Below are positions 26,939 through 35,493 of a stretch of DNA of 64,000 nucleotides, in pieces. How positions within the stretch are numbered: the stretch's first letter is position 1; each line of letters begins with the position of its first letter. Location of the stretch: NCBI RefSeq assembly GCF_001465595.2, contig NZ_CP013481.2:4154001-4218000 (forward strand). Direction: 5' to 3'. The stretch comes from Pandoraea apista. GTDB lineage: Bacteria; Pseudomonadota; Gammaproteobacteria; Burkholderiales; Burkholderiaceae. The position numbers were made by a program, and so were the translations under genes. The notes under the pieces are model-generated. The model worked only from the letters and a program-made list of their open reading frames with translations, did no database searches and was not told the DNA's origin.

Positions 26939-27930
26939 CGGATGGCCCGCCGGGAAAGCAGCCACAGAAAGACCGGCACGCCGATCATCGCGGTAATCAC
27001 GCCCACGGGCAATTGCGTCGGTGCAATGATCGTACGCGCCACCAGATCGGCGAGCATCAACAATGCGCCACCGGCGAGCGCGGCGGCGGGCAACAACATG
27101 CGCTGATCGTTGCCGAAACGCAGACGCAGAATGTGCGGTACAACGAGACCGATGAAGCCGATGCTGCCGGCAGTGGTCACGGCAACCGCGGTGGCCAGCG
27201 ACGCCGCCAGATAGATGCGTGCCCGTAGCGGGCCGACAGCCACGCCCACGGCCTGCGCCACGGCCTCGCCACGCAACAGCACATTCAGGCGGTGCGCGAC
27301 GGGGCACACGATCAGCAGCGTTACCGCTAGCGCGATCAACGGCAGGGCGGCGCGGTCGACACCGTTCAGATCGCCCGTGAGCCAGAACAGCATGCCGCGC
27401 AGGCTGGCGTCGGGCGCGAGCGTGAGAATAAGGGTGGCGAGTGCGCCGAAGCCTGCGGCCATCATCACGCCGGTGAGCAGCAGTTTGGTGCTGCTATCCT
27501 GCTCGCCGGGCCGCAGGAAGCTGCGGTGCGAGAGCGCCATCACGATAGCGATGGCGGCGAGAGCGCCCGCGAAGGCGCTCGTCTGTACCCAGAAGAAGGG
27601 GAGCATGAGCGCCAGCGACGCCAGTGCGGCGACACCCGCGCCACCGGAGATTCCCAGAACGTAAGGATCGGCGAGCGGGTTTCGCAACAGGGTCTGCATC
27701 AGGGTGCCGGCAACGGCGAGCAGCCCGCCACAGGCAAACGCGGCGAGCGCGCGCGGCAGGCGCAGACGCCAGACCACGTCGCCCGCGAGACCGGCATCGT
27801 GACCCAGCAGCAGCGAGCCGATCTCACCGAGCGAGACTGGCACGCTGCCCAGCATGAGCGACGCGAGCAGAACGACCAGCGCAACGCCGGCCAGTCCTGC
27901 CCAGATGGCGAGAGCGCGACGCGGTGTCAT
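26935..27930 (-). CDS. btuC: FecCD-type permease of the cobalamin importer
   Basis: A 331-residue inner-membrane permease with about ten hydrophobic spans. Family motifs: LRLPRALAAFACGGLLAVAGTLMQTLLRNPLADPYVLGISGGAG, LLTGVMMAAGFGAL, VTTAGSIGFIGLVVPHILR and the C-terminal QLPVGVITAMIGVPVFLWLL. It is 36 bases downstream of btuB and overlaps btuD. Substrate assigned from context. Confidence 0.92.
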   Translation of the reverse strand: MTPRRALAIWAGLAGVALVVLLASLMLGSVPVSLGEIGSLLLGHDAGLAGDVVWRLRLPRALAAFACGGLLAVAGTLMQTLLRNPLADPYVLGISGGAGVAALASLALMLPFFWVQTSAFAGALAAIAIVMALSHRSFLRPGEQDSSTKLLLTGVMMAAGFGALATLILTLAPDASLRGMLFWLTGDLNGVDRAALPLIALAVTLLIVCPVAHRLNVLLRGEAVAQAVGVAVGPLRARIYLAASLATAVAVTTAGSIGFIGLVVPHILRLRFGNDQRMLLPAAALAGGALLMLADLVARTIIAPTQLPVGVITAMIGVPVFLWLLSRRAIR

Positions 27931-27966
27931 GCCGCGTGAGGAGCGTGGCGCCCTGCCGGGACGTCG

Positions 27967-29964
27967 TTAGAACTGCTTCCAGCCGAGCGAGACATAGATC
28001 GCGCGCCCGAGGGTGTTGTAGGCATAGACCGTCTGGTAGTTCTTGTTGAAGACGTTGTCCAGGTGCGCCGAGACGTACCAGGATTTGTCGATATCGTAGC
28101 GTGCCTGCAGGTTCACGAGCGTATAAGCGCCGAGGTGCTGGCCGCCCGTATCGTAACGCTCGCCACTGTAGAACACATCGCCGCCGACGGTGAACTTGTC
28201 GAATGTCTTCGACAAGCCGATCGAGCCGAACTGCTTGGCGCGACGTGCGAGTTGCTTGTCCGCATCCAGATCGGTCGGGTTCTGACGCGTGAACGACGCG
28301 CGCACATCCACGCCGAAGAACGGACGGCCGGCATAGGTCAGCTCAAGACCTTCGACACGGGCTTTGGCCACGTTCGCAGCAGTGTACGGGAACACCGTCA
28401 GCGACTGGATCAGGTTGGTGTAGTTGGTCTGGAAGCCCGTCAGCTTGACCAGACCCAGACGCTCGCCGCCATTGAACTGCACGGCCAGTTCTTTGGAGAT
28501 CGAACGTTCCGGTTGCAGGTTCGGATTGCCGTAGCCCGGGTAGAACAGCTCGTTGAAGGTCGGTGCACGGAAGCCGTCTGACGCGTTGGCCATGAACTTC
28601 CACTGATTCGTCAGGTTGTAGCCGTAGCCCAGCCAGTAGCTGTTTGCCCCGCCGAAGTCGGAGTAGACGTCGCGGCGTACATTGGCCTGCACCTGATGCT
28701 TGCCGAACGTGCCTTCGTAGCCCAGGTACGGGGAATCGAGATGGCGGTTATTGCGGCCGTAGTTGGTGTTGCTCTCGACGGTCTGCTCCAGACGCGTGTA
28801 GCCGGCGATCAGCTTCTGGTCCGGCATGAAGGCGTATTCGTTGGCCCAGTCGATCTGATTGCTCGACGTATGAAAGTTGCCGTTGCCCTTGCCGTTCAGA
28901 TAGTTGTAGCTGTAATCGTCGCCCTGCGTGACAGTGAAGCGCGTGCTCCACTTGTCCGTGATGTTGCCCTTCATGTAGCCCGAAATCTGACGCACGCGAG
29001 CGTCGGTGTCGTTCAGATCGGTCGGCTTGCCGAAGGCATTGTCGTAACTGCTGCTGCCGTCGCTCTGGAACAGACGCACGCCCGCTTCCCATGTGTCGCC
29101 GAACTTGCGCGAAAGCGACGCGGTCACGCTCGTGTTGTCGTCGCCGTTGCGGTTCGGGTTGACCTTCGGCGCGAAGCGCGGGTCTTGTGCGGAAATGCCG
29201 TTGGTGTGAAAGCGCGAAACATCCAGCGAGAAACGGGTCTTGCCGTCTTCGAACGAACCTGCGATACCGGCGTTGGCCTGCGTGGTGTTGTTCGTGCCGT
29301 AACCCACTTCGGCGTAAGCGCGGGGCGGGCCGCCATCGCCCTTGCGCGTGAAGATCTGAATCACGCCGCCCACAGCTTGCGAGCCGTACAGGGCCGAGAC
29401 GTTACCGCGCACGATTTCGATGTGATCGATTTGCGACACCGGAATCTGCGCGATGTTGGTCGTCCCCGAGGTCGCCGAGTTGACCGGCACCCCGTCGATG
29501 AGCACGAGCGAGGCGTTCGACGCGGCACCGCGCATGAAGATGCTGGCCGACGTACCGAAGCCGCCGTTCTGCACGATTTCTACCCCCGCCTGACCGCGCA
29601 GCAGCGTCGGCAGGTCCTGTGCCTGGCTGCGTTCGATGTCCTCACGCGTAATCACCGACGTGGCGGCCAGCGTGTCGGCCAGCTTCTGCTCGGTGCGCGA
29701 GGCTGTCACGACGGTCGTCTTGAGCTGAGCGGCCGTGGGATTGTCGGCTGTGTTGGCGGCAACGGCGACCGAGGCATCGGCCTGCTGGACCGGCTGGGTC
29801 GACGAATCCGTTTGAGCCGACTGTGCATGAACACCCACGCTGGCGCACAGCATGGCGGCGGCGATGGCGAAACGGTGCGGCGCGGGAACAAGGGCGGCGG
29901 ACGCCGAGGCTAGGCGTGCAAATGCAGGCGCGTGCAGCGCCATCGCACGAACGTGGGTGCGCAT
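27967..29964 (-). CDS. btuB: TonB-dependent vitamin B12 outer-membrane receptor
   Basis: 665 residues. A signal peptide ends near VGVHAQ, followed by a low-complexity linker, a TonB-box-like TTVVTASRTEQ, and the plug domain (ITREDIERSQAQDLPTLLRGQAGVEIVQNGG, FMRGAASNASLVLIDGVPVN, IDHIEIVRGNVSALYGSQAVGGVIQIFT). A 22-strand barrel follows, ending in ...YVSLGWKQF with the terminal Phe. It leads a seven-gene run with btuC, btuD, cobO, cobT, cobS and cobC, and a cobalamin riboswitch lies in its leader. A second ATG at 29943 is also possible as the start. Confidence 0.94.
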   Translation of the reverse strand: MRTHVRAMALHAPAFARLASASAALVPAPHRFAIAAAMLCASVGVHAQSAQTDSSTQPVQQADASVAVAANTADNPTAAQLKTTVVTASRTEQKLADTLAATSVITREDIERSQAQDLPTLLRGQAGVEIVQNGGFGTSASIFMRGAASNASLVLIDGVPVNSATSGTTNIAQIPVSQIDHIEIVRGNVSALYGSQAVGGVIQIFTRKGDGGPPRAYAEVGYGTNNTTQANAGIAGSFEDGKTRFSLDVSRFHTNGISAQDPRFAPKVNPNRNGDDNTSVTASLSRKFGDTWEAGVRLFQSDGSSSYDNAFGKPTDLNDTDARVRQISGYMKGNITDKWSTRFTVTQGDDYSYNYLNGKGNGNFHTSSNQIDWANEYAFMPDQKLIAGYTRLEQTVESNTNYGRNNRHLDSPYLGYEGTFGKHQVQANVRRDVYSDFGGANSYWLGYGYNLTNQWKFMANASDGFRAPTFNELFYPGYGNPNLQPERSISKELAVQFNGGERLGLVKLTGFQTNYTNLIQSLTVFPYTAANVAKARVEGLELTYAGRPFFGVDVRASFTRQNPTDLDADKQLARRAKQFGSIGLSKTFDKFTVGGDVFYSGERYDTGGQHLGAYTLVNLQARYDIDKSWYVSAHLDNVFNKNYQTVYAYNTLGRAIYVSLGWKQF

Positions 29965-30004
29965 GATCTGGTGTAACTTCCGTAGTTTTCTTATTGCCTA
30001 GACC

Positions 30005-30038
30005 CGTTCCCCCGCAGGCCGCTGGCGCAAGGGGAACG
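30005..30038 (-). promoter_or_regulatory. Hairpin in the btuB leader (possible expression platform)
   Basis: CGTTCCCC (30005-30012) and GGGGAACG (30031-30038) pair perfectly around a GC-rich 18-base segment that can itself fold. It lies between the riboswitch core and the btuB start, and no T-run follows, so control could be at ribosome access or Rho rather than intrinsic termination. Confidence 0.4.
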
Positions 30039-30129
30039 CCGGTGACAGGTCAAGGATGCGAAGCATCGACACATGAAAACGACGACATGCCACCCACGGC
30101 ATGGCCGGGCAGCATGGCTTTTCCCCACT

Positions 30130-30357
30130 CACTTGGGCCGGTATCCGGGCTGGTCATCGTCGCGCCTGACCGGCCTTCCCGCGAGCGGGTAACTCACAGT
30201 GGCGATAAAGGCGAAGCGCGTTTTCGGAAACCTTTCGGGCCGAAAGAATGACTTACCGTTGCGGGGGCAGCACAGGTTGGCCAGCCCGTGTGGGGACGCG
30301 GCTCCCTGTTTCCCGTTTAACTGCGCATGCCGGAGGGGCGTGCGCGAGCACCGAAGT
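30130..30357 (-). ncRNA. Cobalamin (B12) riboswitch upstream of btuB
   Basis: Read on the minus strand the leader contains TGCTGCCCCCGCAACGGTAA (the conserved J-region around the AdoCbl pocket), the B12 box core GCCACTG (minus strand, about 30200), and GGATACCGGCC near the 3' end of the aptamer. GGGAAACAGGGAGCC and flanking pairs supply the other stems. Binding of a cobalamin is known to repress downstream genes, here btuB-btuC-btuD-cobO-cobT-cobS-cobC. Ends are approximate; the upstream edge is set by the predicted transcription start. Confidence 0.92.
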
Positions 30358-30363
30358 GCCGCA

Positions 30364-30392
30364 AGTGTAGGGGCCATTCGAAAGAGCGTCAA
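30364..30392 (-). promoter_or_regulatory. Sigma-70 promoter of the btuB riboswitch transcript
   Basis: On the minus strand TTGACG (30392-30387) and TACACT (30369-30364) are separated by exactly 17 bases. Expected transcription start is near 30357, directly ahead of the aptamer. Confidence 0.75.
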
Positions 30393-30426
30393 TGCTCGAT
30401 CGCCGGGCATTGGCCGCCGATTCCGT

Positions 30427-30432
30427 TAGAAT
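30427..30432 (+). promoter_or_regulatory. Putative -10 element of the ZapB-like/zapA transcript (TAGAAT)
   Basis: TAGAAT ends 27 bases before the ATG of the ZapB-like gene. No clear -35 at 17 bases. Confidence 0.4.
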
Positions 30433-30459
30433 GTAGGGCAATTATGAGGACGCAGCCCG

Positions 30460-30771
30460 ATGCTCACCGATCTCGACAATCTCACCGACAAAATTGAACA
30501 GTTGGTTGTGATAAGCCAACGTTTTCATCAACACAATCAAGCCTTGCTCGCCGAACTCGATCGCGCGCGCGCCGAATGCGACGAAACCCGCGTGGCGAAC
30601 GAGCAATTACGCGCCGAGCGCGACGCCCTGCGTTTGCAGCGCGATCAGCTTGCGGCCAAGATCGACGAGGCCCAGGTTCGCCTGAACGCCATCCTGGAAA
30701 AGCTCCCTACGCAAAACCCCGCTGAGGGTCAGATGGATCTGCTCGGCACCCCCGGTGGAGAAAACGCATGA
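30460..30771 (+). CDS. ZapB-like coiled-coil protein (TIGR02449-type)
   Basis: 103 residues, almost entirely coiled coil (DNLTDKIEQLVVISQRFHQHNQALLAELDRARAE..., then LRAERDALRLQRDQLAAKIDEAQVRLNAILEKLP), with a short Gly-rich tail. Small proteins of this type precede zapA in beta- and gammaproteobacteria and are thought to act at the cell-division ring. AGGA lies 9 bases before the ATG. Its stop overlaps the zapA start by four bases, indicating coupling. Confidence 0.85.
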   Translation: MLTDLDNLTDKIEQLVVISQRFHQHNQALLAELDRARAECDETRVANEQLRAERDALRLQRDQLAAKIDEAQVRLNAILEKLPTQNPAEGQMDLLGTPGGENA

Positions 30772-31079
30772 CGATCAAGCAGCTCGAAGTCAACATTCTC
30801 GAACAGTCGTACCGGCTCGCCTGCCCGCCGGAGCATGAGGCTGACCTGCTGTCCGCCGTGTCTCGGGTCGATGCAGAAATGAGCAAGGTTCGCGCCCAGA
30901 GCAGCGTGCGCGGCACCGACCGCATTGCCGTCATGGCAGCGTTGAGTCTGGCATCCGAATTGCTTGCACTTGAAAAAAGTATTGCTGCCGGACAAGCATT
31001 CCCCGCCGAAGAAATTCAGAGTAGAATGCAACGCATGAACGAACGATTAAGCGCTGTGATCGATCAGTATCAAAACTGA
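30768..31079 (+). CDS. zapA: Cell division protein ZapA
   Basis: A 103-residue cytosolic protein that crosslinks FtsZ filaments. N-terminal beta domain KQLEVNILEQSYRLACPPEHEADLLSAVSRVDAEMSKVR, then the long C-terminal helix GTDRIAVMAALSLASELLALEKS that forms the tetramer coiled coil. Length and order match the family. It is directly upstream of the 6S RNA locus, a conserved arrangement in proteobacteria. Confidence 0.95.
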   Translation: MTIKQLEVNILEQSYRLACPPEHEADLLSAVSRVDAEMSKVRAQSSVRGTDRIAVMAALSLASELLALEKSIAAGQAFPAEEIQSRMQRMNERLSAVIDQYQN

Positions 31080-31116
31080 AAAATCACTCAGTGCCGTCCG
31101 ATTCAAAAAGTTAGTT

Positions 31117-31300
31117 TTCCCTGCCTGGTTCGCGAAAGTCATAGATTCCTTGAACCAATGATCTGTTGCAGGTTGCGGAAGTTTGTAGTGCTGGCGTGAG
31201 CGTCACTCTGTCTGATGAACCCAAAGCGCTACTAACCGCGACCACCTTGAGCCTCACGGTTCAGGATGCCGGCTTAGCGGCTGAGGCGGGGACCCAATAC
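31117..31300 (+). ncRNA. ssrS: 6S RNA
   Basis: Position between zapA and an intrinsic terminator is the classic 6S locus. The ends pair: CCCTGCCT (31119-31126) is complementary, with one G-U pair, to AGGCGGGG (31285-31292), giving the closing stem of an approximately 180-nt rod. 6S RNA mimics an open promoter and holds sigma-70 RNA polymerase in stationary phase. Exact ends are estimated; identity rests on locus, size and end pairing rather than a covariance search. Confidence 0.8.
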
Positions 31301-31302
31301 AC

Positions 31303-31332
31303 GGCACTGCGCAAGCAGTGCCGTTTTTTTTC
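31303..31332 (+). terminator. Intrinsic terminator after 6S RNA
   Basis: CGGCACTGC (31303-31311) and GCAGTGCCG (31316-31324) pair perfectly around GCAA and are followed by eight T residues. Confidence 0.9.
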
Positions 31333-31374
31333 GTCTGCGCATCGCGCGTCGGCACGAACGTCTCTCGCATAAGA

Positions 31375-31400
31375 AAAGGCGGCCCGCAGGCCGCCTTTTT
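31375..31400 (-). terminator. Terminator at the end of the acyl-CoA dehydrogenase operon
   Basis: AAAAGGCGGCC (31375-31385) and GGCCGCCTTTT (31390-31400) pair perfectly around CGCA. On the minus strand it ends the etfBA-acyl-CoA dehydrogenase transcript. It also works in the plus direction. Confidence 0.8.
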
Positions 31401-31462
31401 TCAACTTACGTTACATCGCATCACGCCGTCGGTCTCGACAGCGTGATGACAAGCCCCCCCGC

Positions 31463-33244
31463 TCAGAACTGCGCTTCCGTGAGCGACAGCGCCGAATCCG
31501 CGCCCTCCGTAATCGCCTGCGCGAGGCCCGGAGCTTGCGTGAGAATGTGATCCGCGAAGAAACGCGCGGTGCCGATCTTGGCGTCGTAGAACGACGGGTC
31601 CTGCGCGCGCAATGTCTGCGCCGCCAGCAACGCGCGCCCCATCTGCCAGCCACCGAGTACGATACCGGCAAGCTTCAGGTACGGTACGCTGCCGGCAAAC
31701 ACGGCGTTCGCATTGTCCTGCGTGTTCGCAATCACGTAGTCCACCACGATCGACAGCGCCTCACGTCCCTTTGCCAGACGTTCCGCCACTGACTGCCCCA
31801 CACCGCCCGATGCCCGCAGTTCGTTCTCCGTAGAGACGATCTGCTCGCATAGCGCGCGCGCCACGGCACCCCCATCGCGCAAGGTCTTGCGGCCAATCAG
31901 GTCGTTCGCCTGAATCGCGGTCGTGCCTTCGTAGATCGGGAGAATACGAGCGTCGCGATAGTACTGTGCCGCCCCCGTTTCTTCGATAAAGCCCATGCCG
32001 CCATGCACTTGCACGCCGAGGCTCGTGACCTCAAGCGACATTTCGGTGCTCCAGCCCTTCACGATCGGCACGAGGAATTCGTAGACGGCCTGCGCGCGCT
32101 TGCGCTCGGCGGCATCCGCCGCATGGTGTCCGATATCCGCCTGTGCCGCCGCCACATACGCGAGTGCCCGCGCGCCTTCGGTCAGTGCGCGCATCGTCAT
32201 GAGCATGCGCTTGACGTCGGGGTGATGGATGATCGACACGGCGTCGCGCGACGAACCATCCACCGGGCGGCTTTGCAGACGATCGCGTGCATAGGCCACG
32301 GCATGCTGGTAAGCACGGTCGGCAATGGCGACCCCCTGCATGCCCACGGCGAAACGCGCCGCGTTCATCATGATGAACATGTATTCGAGGCCGCGATTCT
32401 CTTCGCCGACGAGGTAGCCCTTCGCTCCGCCGTTATCGCCGAATTGCAGCACCGCCGTAGGGCTCGCCTTGATACCGAGCTTGTGCTCGATGGACACGCA
32501 ATGCACATCGTTGCGGGCGCCCAGATTGCCCTCGGCATCGACGTCGAACTTCGGCACGATAAACAGCGAAATACCCTTCACGCCCGGCGGCGCATCGGGG
32601 GTACGGGCCAACACGAGATGCACGATGTTGCTCGCCATGTCGTGCTCGCCGAACGTGATGAAAATCTTCGTGCCGAAGATGCGGTAAGTGCCATCCGCTT
32701 CGCGTTCCGCACGCGTGCGAACCAGCGCGAGATCGGACCCGGCTTGCGGCTCGGTCAGATTCATCGTGCCGGTCCATTCGCCCGAGAGCAGCTTCGGGAC
32801 GTAGAGCGCGCGTTGTGCGTCGGTGCCTGCGGTAAGCAGCGCTTCAACCGCACCGTCGGTCAGCAAAGGACACAAGGCGAACGACAGGTTCGCGGCGTTG
32901 AGCATCTCCGTGCAAGGTGTGGCAACGAGCTTGGGCAGCCCCTGTCCGCCAAACTCCTGCGGGTGCAGAACCCCCTGCCATCCCGCCTCAGAGAACTTGC
33001 GGAAGGCGTCCTTGAACCCCGGCGTCGTGGTGACGACACCGTCCTTCCACGTGCTCGGCTGCTGATCGCCGATGACGTTCAGCGGCGCCAGCACTTCCTG
33101 ATTGAAACGTGCGGCTTCCTCGAGCACGGCCTGTGCAAGTTCGGGCGAGGCGTCCTCATAACCCGGTAGCGCCGCGATGCTCGTCAGGTCCGCCAGTTCG
33201 TTCATCACGAACTGCATGTCCTTGATCGGGGCCTGATAACTCAT
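31463..33244 (-). CDS. Acyl-CoA dehydrogenase, long form with C-terminal extension
   Basis: A 593-residue FAD enzyme of the acyl-CoA dehydrogenase family. It has the LTEPQAGSDLALVRTRAE active-site/FAD segment, GLEYMFIMMNAARFAVGMQGVAIADRAY, and the C-terminal QVHGGMGFIEETGAAQYYRDARILPIYEGTTAIQANDLIGRKTLRDGG with the catalytic Glu in YEGTTAIQ. The extra roughly 130-residue C-terminal domain marks the AidB-like/long subclass. GGAGG lies before the ATG. It lies 174 bases downstream of etfA on the same strand, so it likely passes electrons from beta-oxidation to that ETF. Confidence 0.92.
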   Translation of the reverse strand: MSYQAPIKDMQFVMNELADLTSIAALPGYEDASPELAQAVLEEAARFNQEVLAPLNVIGDQQPSTWKDGVVTTTPGFKDAFRKFSEAGWQGVLHPQEFGGQGLPKLVATPCTEMLNAANLSFALCPLLTDGAVEALLTAGTDAQRALYVPKLLSGEWTGTMNLTEPQAGSDLALVRTRAEREADGTYRIFGTKIFITFGEHDMASNIVHLVLARTPDAPPGVKGISLFIVPKFDVDAEGNLGARNDVHCVSIEHKLGIKASPTAVLQFGDNGGAKGYLVGEENRGLEYMFIMMNAARFAVGMQGVAIADRAYQHAVAYARDRLQSRPVDGSSRDAVSIIHHPDVKRMLMTMRALTEGARALAYVAAAQADIGHHAADAAERKRAQAVYEFLVPIVKGWSTEMSLEVTSLGVQVHGGMGFIEETGAAQYYRDARILPIYEGTTAIQANDLIGRKTLRDGGAVARALCEQIVSTENELRASGGVGQSVAERLAKGREALSIVVDYVIANTQDNANAVFAGSVPYLKLAGIVLGGWQMGRALLAAQTLRAQDPSFYDAKIGTARFFADHILTQAPGLAQAITEGADSALSLTEAQF

Positions 33245-33418
33245 GTCGTTCCTCCAAGGGATTCCAAATGCCTGCTGATGGTGGCAAATGCCGGATTCTT
33301 GTTATTTTGTCTGACCGATTCGCATGAAGACACCCGACCGTTGCCGGCCAGCCTCCTCATGCGGATCGGCTGCGGGAGGCACTTGCCTGCGCTCCCGCAA
33401 CCTCACCTCACGACACGC

Positions 33419-34351
33419 TTACAGCGCGCCCGTGAGCTCCGGCACCACCGTGAACAGATCGCCCACCAGGCCGTAATCCGCCACCGAGAAAATCGGCGCC
33501 TCCGGATCCTTGTTGATCGCCACGATCACCTTCGAATCCTTCATCCCCGCCAAGTGCTGAATCGCACCCGAGATGCCCACCGCGATGTACAACTGCGGCG
33601 CCACGATCTTGCCCGTCTGACCCACCTGATAGTCGTTCGGCACATACCCCGCGTCGACCGCCGCACGCGAGGCGCCCAGCGCCGCACCCAGCTTGTCCGC
33701 CAACGGCTCGAGCACCTTCGTGTAATTCTCGCCGCTGCCCAGACCCCGGCCGCCCGAGACGATGATCTTCGCGCTCGTGAGCTCCGGACGGTCCAGCTTC
33801 GTCACCTCACGGCCCACGAACTGCGACAACCCCGCGTCCGGCGTCGCCGACACCGCTTCCACCGCCGCGCTACCTCCCGTGGCCGCTGCCGGGTCGAAAC
33901 CCGTCGAGCGCACTGTGATCACCTTCACCTTGTCCGCGCTTTGCACCGTCGCAATCGCGTTGCCCGCGTAGATCGGACGCTCGAACGTGTCCGCGCTGTC
34001 CACCTTCGTGATGTCCGAGATCTGCGCCACGTCCAGCAGCGCTGCCACACGCGGCGCGATGTTCTTACCGTACGCCGTCGCCGGGGCCAGAATGTGCGAA
34101 TAGTTGCCCGCGATCGACACCACCTCATCGGCGATGTTCTCCGCCAAGCCATCGGCGAAGTACGGCGCGTCGGCCAGCAACACCGTCTTCACGCCTGCGA
34201 TCTGCGCTGCCGCATCGGCCGCCGCCTTCGCGTTGCTGCCCGCCACCAGCACATGCACGTCCTCGCCGCATTGCAGCGCTGCCGTCACCGTGTTGAGCGT
34301 CGCCGCCTTGATCGATTGGTTGTCGTGTTCTGCGATTACCAAAATGCTCAT
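33419..34351 (-). CDS. etfA: Electron transfer flavoprotein, alpha subunit
   Basis: A 310-residue FAD-binding subunit. The N-terminal half resembles the beta subunit. The C-terminal FAD domain is clear: [96 protein letters not shown] compressed around the known RGLGS and QVGQTGK signatures. It is 13 bases downstream of etfB. It accepts electrons from acyl-CoA dehydrogenases and passes them to ETF-quinone oxidoreductase. Confidence 0.96.
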   Translation of the reverse strand: MSILVIAEHDNQSIKAATLNTVTAALQCGEDVHVLVAGSNAKAAADAAAQIAGVKTVLLADAPYFADGLAENIADEVVSIAGNYSHILAPATAYGKNIAPRVAALLDVAQISDITKVDSADTFERPIYAGNAIATVQSADKVKVITVRSTGFDPAAATGGSAAVEAVSATPDAGLSQFVGREVTKLDRPELTSAKIIVSGGRGLGSGENYTKVLEPLADKLGAALGASRAAVDAGYVPNDYQVGQTGKIVAPQLYIAVGISGAIQHLAGMKDSKVIVAINKDPEAPIFSVADYGLVGDLFTVVPELTGAL

Positions 34352-34364
34352 CTCGTCGTCTCCC

Positions 34365-35114
34365 TTAGATGACCTTGGCTTCAGTCTTCAGTTTCTCGAC
34401 GAGCGCTGCCACGTCCGCCACCTTCACCCCCGCACTGCGCTTGGGCGGCTCGGCCACCTTCAGCGTCTTCAGGCGCGGCGCCACATCCACCCCAAGATCC
34501 GCCGGCTTGACGGTCTCCAGCGGCTTCTTCTTCGCCTTCATGATGTTGGGCAGCGTCACGTAACGCGGCTCGTTCAGGCGCAGGTCCGTCGTGATCACCG
34601 CCGGCAGCGACAGCGACACGGTCTCCAGCCCTCCGTCCACTTCGCGCGTGACCTGAGCCCGGTTGTCCGCCACCGTCACCTTCGAGGCGAACGTCGCCTG
34701 CGGCAGCTTCGCCAGCGCCGCGAGCATCTGACCGGTTTGATTGGAATCGTCGTCGATCGCCTGCTTGCCCAGGATCACCAGTTGCGGCTGCTCCTTGTCC
34801 ACGATCGCCTTGAGCAGCTTGGCCACCGCCAGCGGCTGTAGTTCTTCGTCCGACTCGATCAGGATCGCCCGATCCGCGCCGATGGCCAGCGCCGTGCGCA
34901 GCGTCTCCTGCGACTGCGTCACGCCCGCCGACACCGCGATCACCTCCGTCGCCACGCCCGCTTCCTTCAGGCGCACCGCCTCTTCCACCGCGATTTCGTC
35001 GAACGGATTCATCGACATCTTCACGTTCGCGATATCGACGCCGCTGCCGTCGCTCTTCACGCGAACCTTTACGTTGTAATCCACTACCCGTTTGACCGGT
35101 ACCAGGATCTTCAT
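34365..35114 (-). CDS. etfB: Electron transfer flavoprotein, beta subunit
   Basis: A 249-residue AMP-binding subunit: [38 protein letters not shown], the [23 protein letters not shown] nucleotide loop and [31 protein letters not shown]. Length and motifs are typical. GGAG lies 7 bases before the ATG. First gene of etfB-etfA-acyl-CoA dehydrogenase. Confidence 0.97.
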   Translation of the reverse strand: MKILVPVKRVVDYNVKVRVKSDGSGVDIANVKMSMNPFDEIAVEEAVRLKEAGVATEVIAVSAGVTQSQETLRTALAIGADRAILIESDEELQPLAVAKLLKAIVDKEQPQLVILGKQAIDDDSNQTGQMLAALAKLPQATFASKVTVADNRAQVTREVDGGLETVSLSLPAVITTDLRLNEPRYVTLPNIMKAKKKPLETVKPADLGVDVAPRLKTLKVAEPPKRSAGVKVADVAALVEKLKTEAKVI

Positions 35115-35493
35115 GAACTCGCTCCAAAGTTACGTTTACGTCAATCCGCTGCCATTATAACCACACGGCAAATGACGCATTAATTGCATATTTGCGGCAT
35201 TTTGTGGCAAACATTCTCGAACGCTCTGTCGAATGGCCACGGATGCGCGATCCTCGCGATAGCGGCGTCGGGATCCGGCACGGGTACGCCTCCACGCGCT
35301 TACAGGCGCCCACCCAGCCCCGAACGATCGTGCTATTTTTATGCAAATCGTGACGCACAGCCAGTATCCGTGTGGTGCATTTCCTCTAGAGAAATCACCC
35401 CGTCGTGCGGGCGCCTATGATCGAATGGCGCACCGATAATCGCAGCGCCGTCGCACGTACGACGGCCACCCGGCCAGTGCGCCAGGAGGAGAC
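35115..35493. other. Divergent gap between etfB and the alpha/beta hydrolase gene
   Basis: No convincing gene. On the minus side there is a perfect TATAAT (35159-35154) about 40 bases before etfB. The plus side has AGGAGGAG just before the hydrolase ATG. The rest is unstructured to my reading. Confidence 0.5.
35154..35159 (-). promoter_or_regulatory. -10 element of the etfB operon (TATAAT)
   Basis: A consensus TATAAT on the minus strand. TTAATG at an 18-base spacing is the nearest -35 candidate. Confidence 0.5.

Noticed and set aside
29965..30130. A terminator hairpin just ahead of btuB as the riboswitch off-state
   Set aside because: The only strong stem (30005-30038) is not followed by a T-run, so an intrinsic terminator cannot be claimed.
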